Source: Micromonospora marina (GTDB lineage: Bacteria > Actinomycetota > Actinomycetes > Mycobacteriales > Micromonosporaceae). Taken from it: 64,000 bases of DNA. The stretch is taken from contig NZ_FMCV01000001.1 in NCBI RefSeq assembly GCF_900091565.1, positions 434,001 to 498,000 of the forward strand, given 5' to 3'. Below, piece after piece: positions 51,937-61,443 of the stretch. Under the pieces are notes generated by a model that was given only the letters and a program-made list of their open reading frames with translations, did no database searches and was not told where the DNA came from. The position numbers and the translations under genes were made by a program. Each line of letters begins with the position of its first letter. Within the stretch, counting starts at the first letter, position 1.

Positions 51937-54753
51937 TCAGCCGGCCGTGCTGCGCGGCTCGAACGCCGGCCACGAACCCGGCGTCTGCGCGCCGAACCGG
52001 GGCGAGTCGGCGGCCAGGTCCGGGTGCTCGACGTGCAGCGCCAGCGCCGCCACCTCGTCCAGCCGCAGCCCCGTCCCGGCGCCGTAGGCGGCGTCGAACG
52101 CCTCGTCGCCCAGCACCCGCCGCAGCTCCGCCTGCCGAGTTGACCAGTACGGGCCGTAGATCCCCGGCGTGGCCCGCAGGTTCGCCCGGGTGGCCTGCGC
52201 CGCCCCGAACAGCCGGGCCGCGGCGAGCGCGTCCCCGGCGAGCGCGCAGCGCACCGCTATCGCGTTGATCGTGTCGCAGGCCCGGCCCAGGTAACCGTGG
52301 CTCATCCGGGACCGCAACGCCACCAGCAGGTGCTCGTGCGCGGCGACCAGATCGCCCCGGGCCAGGGCCACCATCCCGAGCAGCATGTCCACCGACCGGC
52401 CGCCCCGCTCGGCCGGCCGGGCCGCCTCGACCGGGCGGGCCGCCGCGAGCAGATCGGCTGCCTCGTCCAGCGCGCCCCGGCGCCAGAGCAGCTCGGCGAG
52501 GTTGTAGACGGCCAGCAGCGCGTCGCCCACCACGTCCTGCGCGTACGCCCAGTCGATCACCTCGCGGCAGATCCGCTCCGCCTCGGCGAACTGCCCCATG
52601 TCGACCAGCGGCGCCGCGCGCCCGGCGAGCACCCGGGCCAGCAGCCCCCGGTCGCCGGACTGCCGCGCGGCCGCCTCGGCGCGCTGCGAGTACCGAAGCT
52701 CCTCGCCGAACTCGCCGTCCGCGCCCGCGTGCAGCGAGTGCATGTGGTACGCGGCGGCCAGCTCGGCGTCCGGCATGACCTCGCCCGTCTCGGCGAGGCG
52801 TCCGTAGAGCCGGAACAGCCAGAGCCGCCCCTCCCGGGCCAGCCCGCGCTCCCGCCACCACTGGTCCAGGTCACCGGCCAGCACCAGACCCGACCGGGCG
52901 CTGCCGCCGGTGGCGCACCAGCGCAACGCGGCCCGCAACTCGTTCGCCAGCGGGTCGAGCGCGTACAGCGACAGCGTCACCGGGCGGCCGTCCGGCCCCA
53001 GGTGCGCCCGGTCCAGCGCGTGCCGGCACCAGGCGACGTGGCGAGCGCGGGCGCTCTGCTCCTCGCCCGCCTCCACCAGCCGCCGGGCCGCGTACGCCCG
53101 GATCGGGTCGAGCATCCGGTACGTGCTGCCGGAGGCGTGCGGCTTGGCCAGCACCATCGACTTGTCCACGAGCACCGAGAGCGGATCGAGCGGATCCTCG
53201 TCGAGCAGCCACTGCACGGTGGGCAGGTCCACCGGGCCGGCGAACACCGCCATCCAGCGCAGCAGCCGGGCCGAGCGCGCGCCGAGCGTCCGGTACGACC
53301 AGGTCACAGTGGCCTGGATGGTCAGGTGCCGTTCACTCGCCGAACGCTGCACCGCCCGGGTCGCCGGGGTGGGCGGGGCGGCGCCGGTCGCGGCGGCCAC
53401 CAGGTCCACCGTGTCCTGCTGGTTGCCGCTCCAGCCGGCCTCCACCGGCGGCGGTTCCGCCGTCTCGCGGCCGGCGTCGAGCGTGCCGAGCATGTCGTCC
53501 AGCCGCTCGGCGAGTTGCCCGGCCGAGAGCACCCGCAACCGGGCCGCGGCCAGCTCGATGGCCAGCGGCAACCCGTCCAGGCGGCGTACCACCCGGTGCA
53601 GGTCGGCCTGCTCGGCCGGCTCCGGTGCCCGGCCGCCCCGGGCCACGGCGGTGCGGTCCAGCAGCAGCGCCACCGCGTCGCTGCCCCCGCCGTCGGGCCC
53701 CTCGTCGACCGACAGCGGCGGGATCCGCCACACCACCTCGCCGGGTACGCCGAACGACTCCCGGCTGGTCGCCAGCACCCGCACACCCCTGCCCCCGGCG
53801 AGCAGCCGGCCGATCACGTCGGCCGACGCCGCGGTCTGGGCGTCGCAGGTGTCCAGCAGCACGAGCATCCGGCGCGGCGCCGCGTACTCGACGAGGGTGT
53901 CGACCATCGGCCGGCCCGGCTCCGGGCGGAGACCGAGCACGGCGGCGATCTCGAACGCCACCAGCCCCGGGTCGGTCACCGCGGCGATGTCGACGAACCA
54001 GACGCCGTCCGGGTAGTCCTCGACGATCCCGGCGGCCAGCTCCACCGCCAGCCGGGTCTTGCCGGCACCGCCCGCGCCGAGCACCGTCACCAGGCGGTAC
54101 GCCTCGACCAGCCGCCCCAGCTCGGCGCGCTCGGCCTGCCGGCCGACGAACGAGGTGACCTGGGTGGGCAGGTTGTGCGCTGTCGCGTCGGCGGTACGCG
54201 GACGCGGGAACCGCCGCTCCAGCCCGGGCGCGACGAGCTGGAACAGCCGCTCCCGGTCGTCGAAGCCGCGCAGCCGGTGCAGCCCGAGGTCCAGCAGGGA
54301 CACCCCGTCGGGCAGCGGGTCGGCGTGCCGGGCGGTGGCGGCCGAGCAGAGCACCTGCCCGCCGTGCGCGGCGGCGGCCACCCGCGCCGCCCGGTGCACC
54401 TCGGGGCTGGCGTAGTCGCCGTCGCGGGGCTCGGCATAGCCGGTGTGCAGCCCCATCCGGACCCGAGGGGTGGCATCCGGGTTCGGCCACTCGTGGCCGG
54501 CGAGCGCGCGCTGGGCGGTCAGACAGGCGCGGACCGCGGCGGCCGCGTCGGGGAACGCGAGGAAGAACGAGTCCCCCTCGGTCAGCAGCTCCGCGCCGTC
54601 GGTGCCGGCCAGGGTGTCGCGCAGCAGCCGTCGGTGCTCGTGCAGGACCGGGCGGTAGACCGGGCCGAGCATCCGGGCCAGCCGCGTCGAGCCCTCGATG
54701 TCGGTGAACACGAAGGTCACCCACCCGCTGGGGAGGTGGTGTCCTTGCGACAT
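51937..54753 (-). CDS. Adenylate/guanylate cyclase-domain protein with NB-ARC ATPase and TPR-like regions
   Basis: The 938-residue protein has an N-terminal class III nucleotide cyclase domain (FVFTDIEGSTRLARML, LTEGDSFFLAFPDA, VRMGLHTGYAE; both metal-binding Asp present). A STAND-type NB-ARC ATPase follows (FVGRQAERAELGRLV, Walker A LGAGGAGKTRLA, Walker B RMLVLLDTC, LATSRESFGVPGEVV), then a helical repeat region of about 350 residues. It is presumably a large signalling switch in the cytoplasm; whether the cyclase is active is unknown. ATG at 54753 follows GGAGG by 8 nt. Confidence 0.88.
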   Translation of the reverse strand: MSQGHHLPSGWVTFVFTDIEGSTRLARMLGPVYRPVLHEHRRLLRDTLAGTDGAELLTEGDSFFLAFPDAAAAVRACLTAQRALAGHEWPNPDATPRVRMGLHTGYAEPRDGDYASPEVHRAARVAAAAHGGQVLCSAATARHADPLPDGVSLLDLGLHRLRGFDDRERLFQLVAPGLERRFPRPRTADATAHNLPTQVTSFVGRQAERAELGRLVEAYRLVTVLGAGGAGKTRLAVELAAGIVEDYPDGVWFVDIAAVTDPGLVAFEIAAVLGLRPEPGRPMVDTLVEYAAPRRMLVLLDTCDAQTAASADVIGRLLAGGRGVRVLATSRESFGVPGEVVWRIPPLSVDEGPDGGGSDAVALLLDRTAVARGGRAPEPAEQADLHRVVRRLDGLPLAIELAAARLRVLSAGQLAERLDDMLGTLDAGRETAEPPPVEAGWSGNQQDTVDLVAAATGAAPPTPATRAVQRSASERHLTIQATVTWSYRTLGARSARLLRWMAVFAGPVDLPTVQWLLDEDPLDPLSVLVDKSMVLAKPHASGSTYRMLDPIRAYAARRLVEAGEEQSARARHVAWCRHALDRAHLGPDGRPVTLSLYALDPLANELRAALRWCATGGSARSGLVLAGDLDQWWRERGLAREGRLWLFRLYGRLAETGEVMPDAELAAAYHMHSLHAGADGEFGEELRYSQRAEAAARQSGDRGLLARVLAGRAAPLVDMGQFAEAERICREVIDWAYAQDVVGDALLAVYNLAELLWRRGALDEAADLLAAARPVEAARPAERGGRSVDMLLGMVALARGDLVAAHEHLLVALRSRMSHGYLGRACDTINAIAVRCALAGDALAAARLFGAAQATRANLRATPGIYGPYWSTRQAELRRVLGDEAFDAAYGAGTGLRLDEVAALALHVEHPDLAADSPRFGAQTPGSWPAFEPRSTAG

Positions 54754-54908
54754 ACGTCGAACCTCCGCCCGGTGACGTCGGGTTCATGCTGCCCTATGGT
54801 CGTGCCGTCACGCATCGTGAGAACGGCTGGGCAGATTCCGCCCCAAGGTGCCAAAAGATCACACCGGCGGCAAGACCCCGATCGACCCGCGGGACGGACG
54901 GCGGAAAG

Positions 54909-55124
54909 TCAGCAGCCGCAGGAGCCGCCGCAGCAACCGCCGCCGCTGGGCATCCCACCGCTCGGGGCGGAGCCGCCCCGGCCGGTGACGGCCACCGTGG
55001 ACAGCAGTTTCACCGTGTCGGCGTGGCCCTGCGGGCAGGCGGCCGGCTGCGCGGCCTCGGCCATCGGGCGGCTGACCTCGAAGGTGTCGCCGCAGGCGCG
55101 GCAACGGAACTCGTACCGGGGCAT
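54909..55124 (-). CDS. FmdB-type zinc ribbon protein
   Basis: The 71-residue protein starts with RYEFRCRACGDTFEV, the FmdB zinc ribbon, though the second pair is reduced to a single Cys plus His (ACPQGH). A Gly/Ser-rich linker leads to a Cys-rich end (GGCCGGSCGC), which could bind metal. FmdB proteins are thought to be regulators; function here is unknown. It lies between divergent neighbours. Confidence 0.8.
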   Translation of the reverse strand: MPRYEFRCRACGDTFEVSRPMAEAAQPAACPQGHADTVKLLSTVAVTGRGGSAPSGGMPSGGGCCGGSCGC

Positions 55125-55162
55125 GCCCCAAGCGTACGGCCGGGCCTGACGTCGTCACCCGG

Positions 55163-56368
55163 ATGGGTGATACTCGACGGGTGGTGGACGGCGAACGGCG
55201 AGCGACGGCCCGGCCCCTGCGACGCGCCGCGCCACCCGACGACGGTGTCCCACCCGTCCCGCGGCCCCGTAGAGCCGGCGCCGAGCCTGTCGAGAAGCCG
55301 CAGCCCATGCCGGGCGCCGAGCGCGACGCGGACGCCGGGCCGGGCGGGAAGCCGCAGCCCGGTCCGGGCGAGGGCGAGCAGCCGGATTCCGGGTCGGCGC
55401 CGAAGGGCGAGGCGCCGGCCGACAGCGGCGGGCGTCGTCGGCGGATACCGTTCGCACGCGCCATCCGGACGCGCCCGAGGCAGCTCACCGTCGGCGCGGC
55501 CCGGGCCACCCGCGCCTGGTCGCGGCGGCCCGGCGGGCGCACCACACTGCCCGCGCTGTTCCTGCTCGCGCTGGTCGCCGCCGCCACCACCGCCGGCGCG
55601 GTGATCGTGCCGGCGGCGCTCGGCCGGTCGGAGCCGGTCACCGAGGCCCTTTCGGAACCGAGCGTGCCGCAGACCGCCGCGGCACCCGCCACGCCCCCGC
55701 TCCCGACCCTGACCGGCCTGCCCGGCACCGCCACGCCGACCGGCACTCCGCTGCCCGGCGCGACCACCGCCCCGGTGCTGCCCACCGGGCGCCCGGCCGA
55801 CGCGCTCGCCGGCTGGGCGCAACGGGTCAGCGCGGTGACCGACGTCCCCGCGGTGGCGCTCCAGGCGTACGCCTACGCCGAGCTGGTGCTCGCGCAGACC
55901 AACCGCGCCTGCCAGTTGAGCTGGACCACGCTGGCCGCGATCGGTCACGTCGAGTCGCGCCACGGCTCGGCCAACGGCGCCACGCTGCACGCCGACGGGC
56001 GGGCCCTGCCGGAGATCAGGGGAGAGCCGCTCGACGGGCAGGGCGGCCGGTCCCGCATCCTCGACACCGACCAGGGGCTGCTCGACGGCGACCGCGTCCA
56101 CGACCGGGCGCTCGGCCCGATGCAGTTCATCCCGACCACCTGGCAGGAGATCGGCGCGGACGCTGACGGCGACGGCGTGAAGAACCCGCACGACATCGAC
56201 GACGCGGCGCTCGCCGCCGGGCTCTACCTGTGCAAGGGCGGCCGGAACATGACCATCCCGGGTGACTGGTGGGGCGCCATCCTCTCCTACAACGATGTGC
56301 GCCGGTACGCCCAGGCCGTCTTCGACAAGGCCGACGAGTACGGCAGACTCAGCCGCAACGTGAGGTGA
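55163..56368 (+). CDS. Membrane-anchored lytic transglycosylase
   Basis: The 401-residue protein has a charged Pro-rich cytoplasmic N-terminus of about 120 residues, one membrane helix (LPALFLLALVAAATTAGAVI), a Pro/Thr linker and an MltB-type transglycosylase domain (WTTLAAIGHVESRHG with the catalytic Glu, LGPMQFIPTTWQEIG, GDWWGAILSYND). It cleaves peptidoglycan glycan strands outside the membrane. The ATG at 55163 is used; GTG at 55181 is an alternative. Confidence 0.9.
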   Translation: MGDTRRVVDGERRATARPLRRAAPPDDGVPPVPRPRRAGAEPVEKPQPMPGAERDADAGPGGKPQPGPGEGEQPDSGSAPKGEAPADSGGRRRRIPFARAIRTRPRQLTVGAARATRAWSRRPGGRTTLPALFLLALVAAATTAGAVIVPAALGRSEPVTEALSEPSVPQTAAAPATPPLPTLTGLPGTATPTGTPLPGATTAPVLPTGRPADALAGWAQRVSAVTDVPAVALQAYAYAELVLAQTNRACQLSWTTLAAIGHVESRHGSANGATLHADGRALPEIRGEPLDGQGGRSRILDTDQGLLDGDRVHDRALGPMQFIPTTWQEIGADADGDGVKNPHDIDDAALAAGLYLCKGGRNMTIPGDWWGAILSYNDVRRYAQAVFDKADEYGRLSRNVR

Positions 56369-56432
56369 CGGCTCGCGTACATTCGCGGACTGAACCCTTC
56401 CCCCCGGCTGCCGTTGACGGCAAGCTAGACGG

Positions 56433-57449
56433 GTGATGGTGCGCGAGTGGGATCCCAGGACCGCGTCGTCCGCCGAGATCGCGTCCCTGCTGGACACGCT
56501 GAACGCGGTCCTGGCGGCCGATCTGCCGCAGGATCCGCCCTGGCGGGAGAGCTCCATGCGGGAGTATCTCTCCGAGGTGATGCCCGGCGAGCGGCGGATC
56601 TCGTGGGTCGCCCAGGAGGACGCCCCGGAGGGCACGCCCGGGGCGATCCTCGGGCATGTGCACGTGCTGCTGCTCGGCGGGATCGGCGTGCTCGAAGTGC
56701 TGGTGCACCCGGCGATCCGGCGCGGCGGCATCGGCCGCGAGCTGGTGCGGGTGGCCGCCCGCCGGGTCTGGGACGAGGGCTTCCAGTCGATCGGCGTGGA
56801 GGTGGTCGGCGACACCCCGGCCGTGGGGTTCTACGAGTCGCTGGGCTTCACCCGCGACTACGTGGAGACCCGCAGCGTGCTCGACCTGCGCTCGGTGGAC
56901 TGGCCGGCGCTCACCGAGATGGCCGCCGAGGTCGGCGCGGGCTACCGCGTGGAGTTCTGGCCGGGCGGCCCGCCGGACGAGCTCATCGAGGCGTACGCGC
57001 GGGCCAAGGCCGAGGTGCGCGACTCCGACGACGTGGAGCTGCGGCCCAGCTCCTACGACCCGGACCGGCTGCGCGACAGCCTCGCCACGCTGCACCGGCG
57101 CGGCATGAAGCCGTACATCGTGCTGGCACTGCACGAGCAGACCGGCGAGGTGGCCGGGTTGACCGAGGTGGTGGTGCCGGCGCAGCACCCGACCCGGGCC
57201 GACCAGTACGACACGATCGTCGTCCACGACCACCGCGGCTACGGCATCGACCGGGCCATCAAGGCGCGGATGCTGCTGGAGCTGCGCTCGGCCGAGCCCG
57301 AGGTGGCCGAGGTGCAGACCTGGAACGCGCAGGACAACGAGTCGATGCTGAAGGTCAACGCCGAGCTGGGCTACCGCCCCGACCGCGACTGGTGCGAATA
57401 CGGTGTGGACGTGGCCGAGTTGGTGCACCGGCTGGACAGTCACCGCTGA
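56433..57449 (+). CDS. Double GNAT-domain acetyltransferase
   Basis: The 338-residue protein has two GNAT folds. The first is well kept: VLEVLVHPAIRRGGIGRELV is the acetyl-CoA loop and VGFYESLGF the end. The second (VLALHEQTGEVAGLTEVVV, IVVHDHRGYGIDRAIKARML, NAELGYRPDR) is more divergent. The layout resembles mycothiol synthase MshD but the family cannot be fixed from motifs alone. GTG at 56433 starts it. Its end lies 2 bp before a PHO-box-like site of the nuclease gene. Confidence 0.85.
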   Translation: MMVREWDPRTASSAEIASLLDTLNAVLAADLPQDPPWRESSMREYLSEVMPGERRISWVAQEDAPEGTPGAILGHVHVLLLGGIGVLEVLVHPAIRRGGIGRELVRVAARRVWDEGFQSIGVEVVGDTPAVGFYESLGFTRDYVETRSVLDLRSVDWPALTEMAAEVGAGYRVEFWPGGPPDELIEAYARAKAEVRDSDDVELRPSSYDPDRLRDSLATLHRRGMKPYIVLALHEQTGEVAGLTEVVVPAQHPTRADQYDTIVVHDHRGYGIDRAIKARMLLELRSAEPEVAEVQTWNAQDNESMLKVNAELGYRPDRDWCEYGVDVAELVHRLDSHR

Positions 57450-57451
57450 GC

Positions 57452-57473
57452 GTTCACCGGCCGGTCATCGAAG
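57452..57473 (+). promoter_or_regulatory. PHO-box-like 11-nt direct repeats upstream of the nuclease gene
   Basis: GTTCACCGGCC (57452-57462) and GGTCATCGAAG (57463-57473) are two contiguous 11-mers, each beginning with the Streptomyces PhoP consensus G(G/T)TCAYY. The site is about 70 bp before the nuclease ATG. TTAACGTTCGTTAG further on may form part of the promoter. PhoP control is inferred. Confidence 0.5.
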
Positions 57474-57541
57474 GGGCTGGACGGTGTACCCACGAGAGCC
57501 TTAACGTTCGTTAGTTCCTGTCCACCCATCGTGGAGGCCCC

Positions 57542-60500
57542 ATGCGCCCGCGCCGCACCCTCGCCGCGCTCGCGACCACCGCCGCCGTCACCCTCACGGC
57601 GATCGTTGTCGCACCCACCGCGGCCAGCGCCGCGCCCGCCGACCTGTTCATCTCCGAGTACGTCGAGGGGTCGTCCAACAACAAGGCCGTCGAGCTGTAC
57701 AACGGCACCGGCGCCCCGATCGACCTGGCGGCCGGCGACTACCAGCTCCAGCTCTTCTTCAACGGCGCCTCCACCTCGACGAACGTGTCCCTGACCGGCA
57801 CCGTCGCCGCCGGTGACGTGTTCGTCTTCGCCGCCGCGGCGGCCGCGCCGGCCATCCTCGCCCAGGCCGACCAGACGTACTCCGGCTCGCTGTTCAACGG
57901 CGACGACGCGATCGTGCTGCGCAAGGGCGGCACGGTGGCCGACTCCCTGGGCCAGGTCGGCGTGGACCCGGGCAGCGAGTGGGGCAGCGGCCTCACCGGC
58001 ACGGCGGACAACACCCTGCGCCGGCTGCCGTCGGTGACCGCGGGCGACACCGACCCGGCGGACGCGTTCGACCCCGCCGCGCAGTGGGCCGGCTTCGCCA
58101 CCGACACGTTCGACGGGCTGGGCAGCCACACCACCGGCGGCGGCCCGGCCGACCAGCCGCCCGCCCTGGCCTGCGGTGACACGCTGACGCTGTCGGCGGG
58201 CGCCACTGCCACCCGTGAGGTCACCGCGACCGACGCCGACGACACGGTCACCGACCTGGCGGTCACCGCGGTCGTGCCGGTGCCCGCGAGCGGCTCGATC
58301 AGCCGTACCGCCTTCACCCCGGCGACCGGCGACGGTGGCACGGCCACCGCGACGCTCACCGCCACCGGCCTGCCGGCCGGCAGCTACGCGGTCACCGTGA
58401 CCTCCACCGACGCCGCGGGCGACACCGCCACCTGCACGCTCACCGTGCGGGCCACGAGCGTGCTGTCGATCGGCGAGGTGCAGGGCCGCACCGCCGACGA
58501 GGACGGCCGCACCGACCGGTCGCCGCTCGCGCCGGCCAGCGGCAACGGCACCAGCTCCACGCTGTACGACGTGCGCGGCGTCATCACCGGCAAGTCGCTG
58601 ACCCGCAGCTCGGCCGGGGCCGACCAGTGGGGCTTCTACCTCCAGAGCCGGCTCGGCACCTCCGACGACGACCCGCTGACCTCCGACGGCCTGTTCGTCT
58701 TCATGGGTTCGTTCACCACGCTGATCGGCGGATACGCGCCGACCGTCGGTGACGAGGTGGTGCTGCGCGGCCGGGTCTCCGAGTACTTCAACCAGACCCA
58801 GCTCTCCGGCGCCTCGCTGGTCCGCAAGCTGGACTCCGGCCTCGACGTGGACACCGTGGTCCGGGTCGACGACGCGGTCCCGCCGGCCGAGGCGGCCGCC
58901 GCCGACCTGTTCTGGGAGCGGCACGAGGGCGAGCGGATGCGGGTACGCGCGGGCAGCGGCGTCTCCGCGCCCCGGCACATCTTCTCCTCCACCACGGACT
59001 CCGAGATCTACGTGCTGGACCGGGAGGACCCGGTGATGAAGCGGTCCGACCCGTACGCCCGGCGCGTGTTCCGGGACGCGCACCCGCTCGACGACATCCC
59101 CGGCACTCTGTTCGACAACGGCAACAACCAGCGGATCCTGCTGGGCGCCGGCGGCGTGAAGGCGACTGCCGGTGACTCCCGGGCGCTGCTGCCCGAGGCG
59201 CGCACGTTCGACACGCTCACCGAGGACGCCTACGGCTCCGTCTCGTACGCGTTCAGCAAGTACAGCGTGCAGCCGGAGCAGCTCACGCTGACCGGCGGCG
59301 CCGACCCGGCGGCGAACCACCCGCCGCAGCCGGCCGACCGCGGCAGTGAGGTCGCCATCGCCACGTACAACGTGGAGAACCTGTACGACTACCGGGACGA
59401 CCCGTTCGACGGCTGCGACTTCGCCGGCAACACCGGTTGCCCCGGTGTCAGCCCGCCGTTCGACTACGTGCCGGCGAGCCCGGAGGCGTACGCCGCCAGG
59501 CTGGCCGTGCAGGCCCGGCAGATCGTCCGGTCGCTGCACAGCCCCGACCTGATCCTGGTGCAGGAGGCCGAGGACCAGGACATCTGCTCGGTGGTCAACG
59601 GCGCGCTGGCCTGCGGCGACACCAACGACGCCGACGGCGCGCCGGACACCGTGCAGGAGCTGGCGCTCGCGGTGGCGGCCAACGGCGGCCCGGCGTACGC
59701 CGCCGCGTACGACCGGACCGGCGCGGACGCCCGCGGCATCACCTCGGCGTTCCTCTACCGGACCGACCGGCTGTCCCTGGCCGAGGCGACCACCGCGGAC
59801 CCGCTTCTGGGCTCCGCGCCGACGGTGCAGTACCGCTCGGCGGCACTGCCGTCCAACGCCGACGTGCAGAACCCGAAGGCGCTCAACGCGGTGCTGCCGG
59901 ACGACGTGGACCGGTCGACCGGGGTGGACGGCAGCAACGTCTACACCCGCGCGGCGCAGGTGGCCCGGTTCACCGTCAAGGCCGGGCCCGGATCGACCGA
60001 GCGGTTCACGCTCTGGGCGGTCGCCAACCACTTCTCGTCCGGGCCGGACAGCCGGGTCGGGCAGCGCCGCGAGCAGGCCGCGTACGGGGCGGCGATCGTC
60101 CGGGCGGCCGAGGCGAACGACCCGGACGCCCGGGTGGTCTACGGCGGTGACCTGAACGTCTTCCCCCGGCCGGACGACCCGATCGCCACCGCCCAGAACC
60201 CGACCCCGTCGGACCAGCTCGCCCCGCTCTACGAGGCCGGGTTGCACAACCTCTGGGACGATCTGGTGCAGGATGCTCCGGCGTCGGCGTATTCGTACAC
60301 CTTCAGCGGTCAGGCGCAGACGCTGGACAGCCTCTTCGTCAACGATCCGATGCACGACGACCTGGTGCAGGTGCGGACGGCGCACATCAACGCCGACTAC
60401 CCCACCGACGCGCCGGACCTGGGTGACCGGGGCGCCAGCGACCACGACCCGCAGGTGGCCCGGTTCCGGTCGCGCGCCTCGCTGCGCGTCGCGGACACCT

Positions 60501-60808
60501 CGGTCACGGAGGGCGACAAGGGCACCAGCACGATGACGTTCACGGTCACCGTGTCCCGCCCGCTCTCCGAGCCGGCCCTGGTGTGCGCGGCCACCTACGG
60601 CACCACCGCGCAGGCCGGGTCGGACTACGACCCGTACGTGGGCTGCCGGATGCTGGCCGCGGGCCGGACCTCGCTGACGTTCCCGGTCACCGTGCGCGGC
60701 GACCGTAAGCGCGAGGCGGACGAGAAGCTCACGCTGTACGTCGCAGGCGTGCCGGGCCTGCGGCTCGCCGACCCGGCCGGCGTCGGGACGATCCTGAACG
60801 ACGACTGA
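57542..60808 (+). CDS. Large secreted ExeM/NucH-type nuclease
   Basis: The 1088-residue protein has a signal peptide (RPRRTLAALATTAAVTLTAI to SAAPA), then a lamin-tail domain (DLFISEYVEGSSNNKAVELY), a beta-domain with a conserved Cys pair, an OB-like segment and an EEP nuclease domain (VAIATYNVENLYDYRDD, ILVQEAEDQDIC, WAVANHFSSG, VVYGGDLNVFPRPDD, RGASDHDPQVA). A Calx-beta domain (RVADTSVTEGDKGTSTMTFT) ends it. It hydrolyses extracellular DNA, supplying phosphate and nucleosides. ATG at 57542 follows GGAGG by 5 nt. Confidence 0.94.
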   Translation: MRPRRTLAALATTAAVTLTAIVVAPTAASAAPADLFISEYVEGSSNNKAVELYNGTGAPIDLAAGDYQLQLFFNGASTSTNVSLTGTVAAGDVFVFAAAAAAPAILAQADQTYSGSLFNGDDAIVLRKGGTVADSLGQVGVDPGSEWGSGLTGTADNTLRRLPSVTAGDTDPADAFDPAAQWAGFATDTFDGLGSHTTGGGPADQPPALACGDTLTLSAGATATREVTATDADDTVTDLAVTAVVPVPASGSISRTAFTPATGDGGTATATLTATGLPAGSYAVTVTSTDAAGDTATCTLTVRATSVLSIGEVQGRTADEDGRTDRSPLAPASGNGTSSTLYDVRGVITGKSLTRSSAGADQWGFYLQSRLGTSDDDPLTSDGLFVFMGSFTTLIGGYAPTVGDEVVLRGRVSEYFNQTQLSGASLVRKLDSGLDVDTVVRVDDAVPPAEAAAADLFWERHEGERMRVRAGSGVSAPRHIFSSTTDSEIYVLDREDPVMKRSDPYARRVFRDAHPLDDIPGTLFDNGNNQRILLGAGGVKATAGDSRALLPEARTFDTLTEDAYGSVSYAFSKYSVQPEQLTLTGGADPAANHPPQPADRGSEVAIATYNVENLYDYRDDPFDGCDFAGNTGCPGVSPPFDYVPASPEAYAARLAVQARQIVRSLHSPDLILVQEAEDQDICSVVNGALACGDTNDADGAPDTVQELALAVAANGGPAYAAAYDRTGADARGITSAFLYRTDRLSLAEATTADPLLGSAPTVQYRSAALPSNADVQNPKALNAVLPDDVDRSTGVDGSNVYTRAAQVARFTVKAGPGSTERFTLWAVANHFSSGPDSRVGQRREQAAYGAAIVRAAEANDPDARVVYGGDLNVFPRPDDPIATAQNPTPSDQLAPLYEAGLHNLWDDLVQDAPASAYSYTFSGQAQTLDSLFVNDPMHDDLVQVRTAHINADYPTDAPDLGDRGASDHDPQVARFRSRASLRVADTSVTEGDKGTSTMTFTVTVSRPLSEPALVCAATYGTTAQAGSDYDPYVGCRMLAAGRTSLTFPVTVRGDRKREADEKLTLYVAGVPGLRLADPAGVGTILNDD

Positions 60809-60840
60809 GCGGCGTTCCGCTCGGCGGCCCGTCGATCCGC

Positions 60841-61443
60841 TCATGGGCGGATCGGCGGGCCGCCGCGGTATCCGCACCGTTGTGGATCGGGCGGTGGCGG
60901 CACGCTGCGGTACTTGGCCACCCGCACCTCCCACTGGCTGCGGCGGCGCAGCCAGTCCCGGACCTCCCGGTTGCGGTAGAAGGTCTCCGGCGGGCGGGCC
61001 AGCCCGTACCGGTCGGCCCACCACTCCCCCGGCTCCGGGTCGGTGACGATGTCGAGGTGGGACGGGTACCGCCGCTCCGCGCCGTCGCGCAGGTCGGCCC
61101 GGTCACGCATCGGCTTGAGCACCCGGCCGGCCTCGTCGACGACCACGAGCCGGAAGCCGGCCGTGCCGACGATGCGCGACAGCATGGCCAGGCTCGGCGT
61201 CAGGCTGCCCGCCTCGATCCGCCCGATCGTGCTCGGGTGCACCCGGGCGAACCGGGCCAGCTCACGCTGGCTGGCGTCGGCGCGGCGGCGCACCGCCCGG
61301 ACGATCCCCGGCGCCGGGAACGGGACGTCGAACGGCTCCGTGAGCAGCGCCGGCGCGCCGTCTGCCGCCGTCGCGGCGCCGGGGTTGGTAGCGGCGCCGG
61401 GGGCGGGAGCGGCCTCCGGCCCGGTGTCGGAGATGTCTGTCAC
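60841..61443 (-). CDS. XRE-family helix-turn-helix protein
   Basis: The 200-residue protein has a low-complexity N-terminus, an XRE helix-turn-helix (ADASQRELARFARVHPSTIG, then RIEAGSLTPSLAMLSRIV) and a C-terminal half rich in Arg, Trp and Tyr (GEWWADRYGLARPPETFYRN). The second half is not a recognised domain. It could be a transcription regulator or the antitoxin-like part of a lost pair. GTG at 61443 is the likely start but the ribosome binding site is weak. Confidence 0.75.
   Translation of the reverse strand: MTDISDTGPEAAPAPGAATNPGAATAADGAPALLTEPFDVPFPAPGIVRAVRRRADASQRELARFARVHPSTIGRIEAGSLTPSLAMLSRIVGTAGFRLVVVDEAGRVLKPMRDRADLRDGAERRYPSHLDIVTDPEPGEWWADRYGLARPPETFYRNREVRDWLRRRSQWEVRVAKYRSVPPPPDPQRCGYRGGPPIRP

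Noticed and set aside
57440..61024. An open frame of 1194 codons antisense to the secreted nuclease
   Set aside because: Composition is that of a GC-rich shadow frame (Arg/Val/Gly-rich, no domain), while the sense strand has a signal peptide and catalytic motifs.
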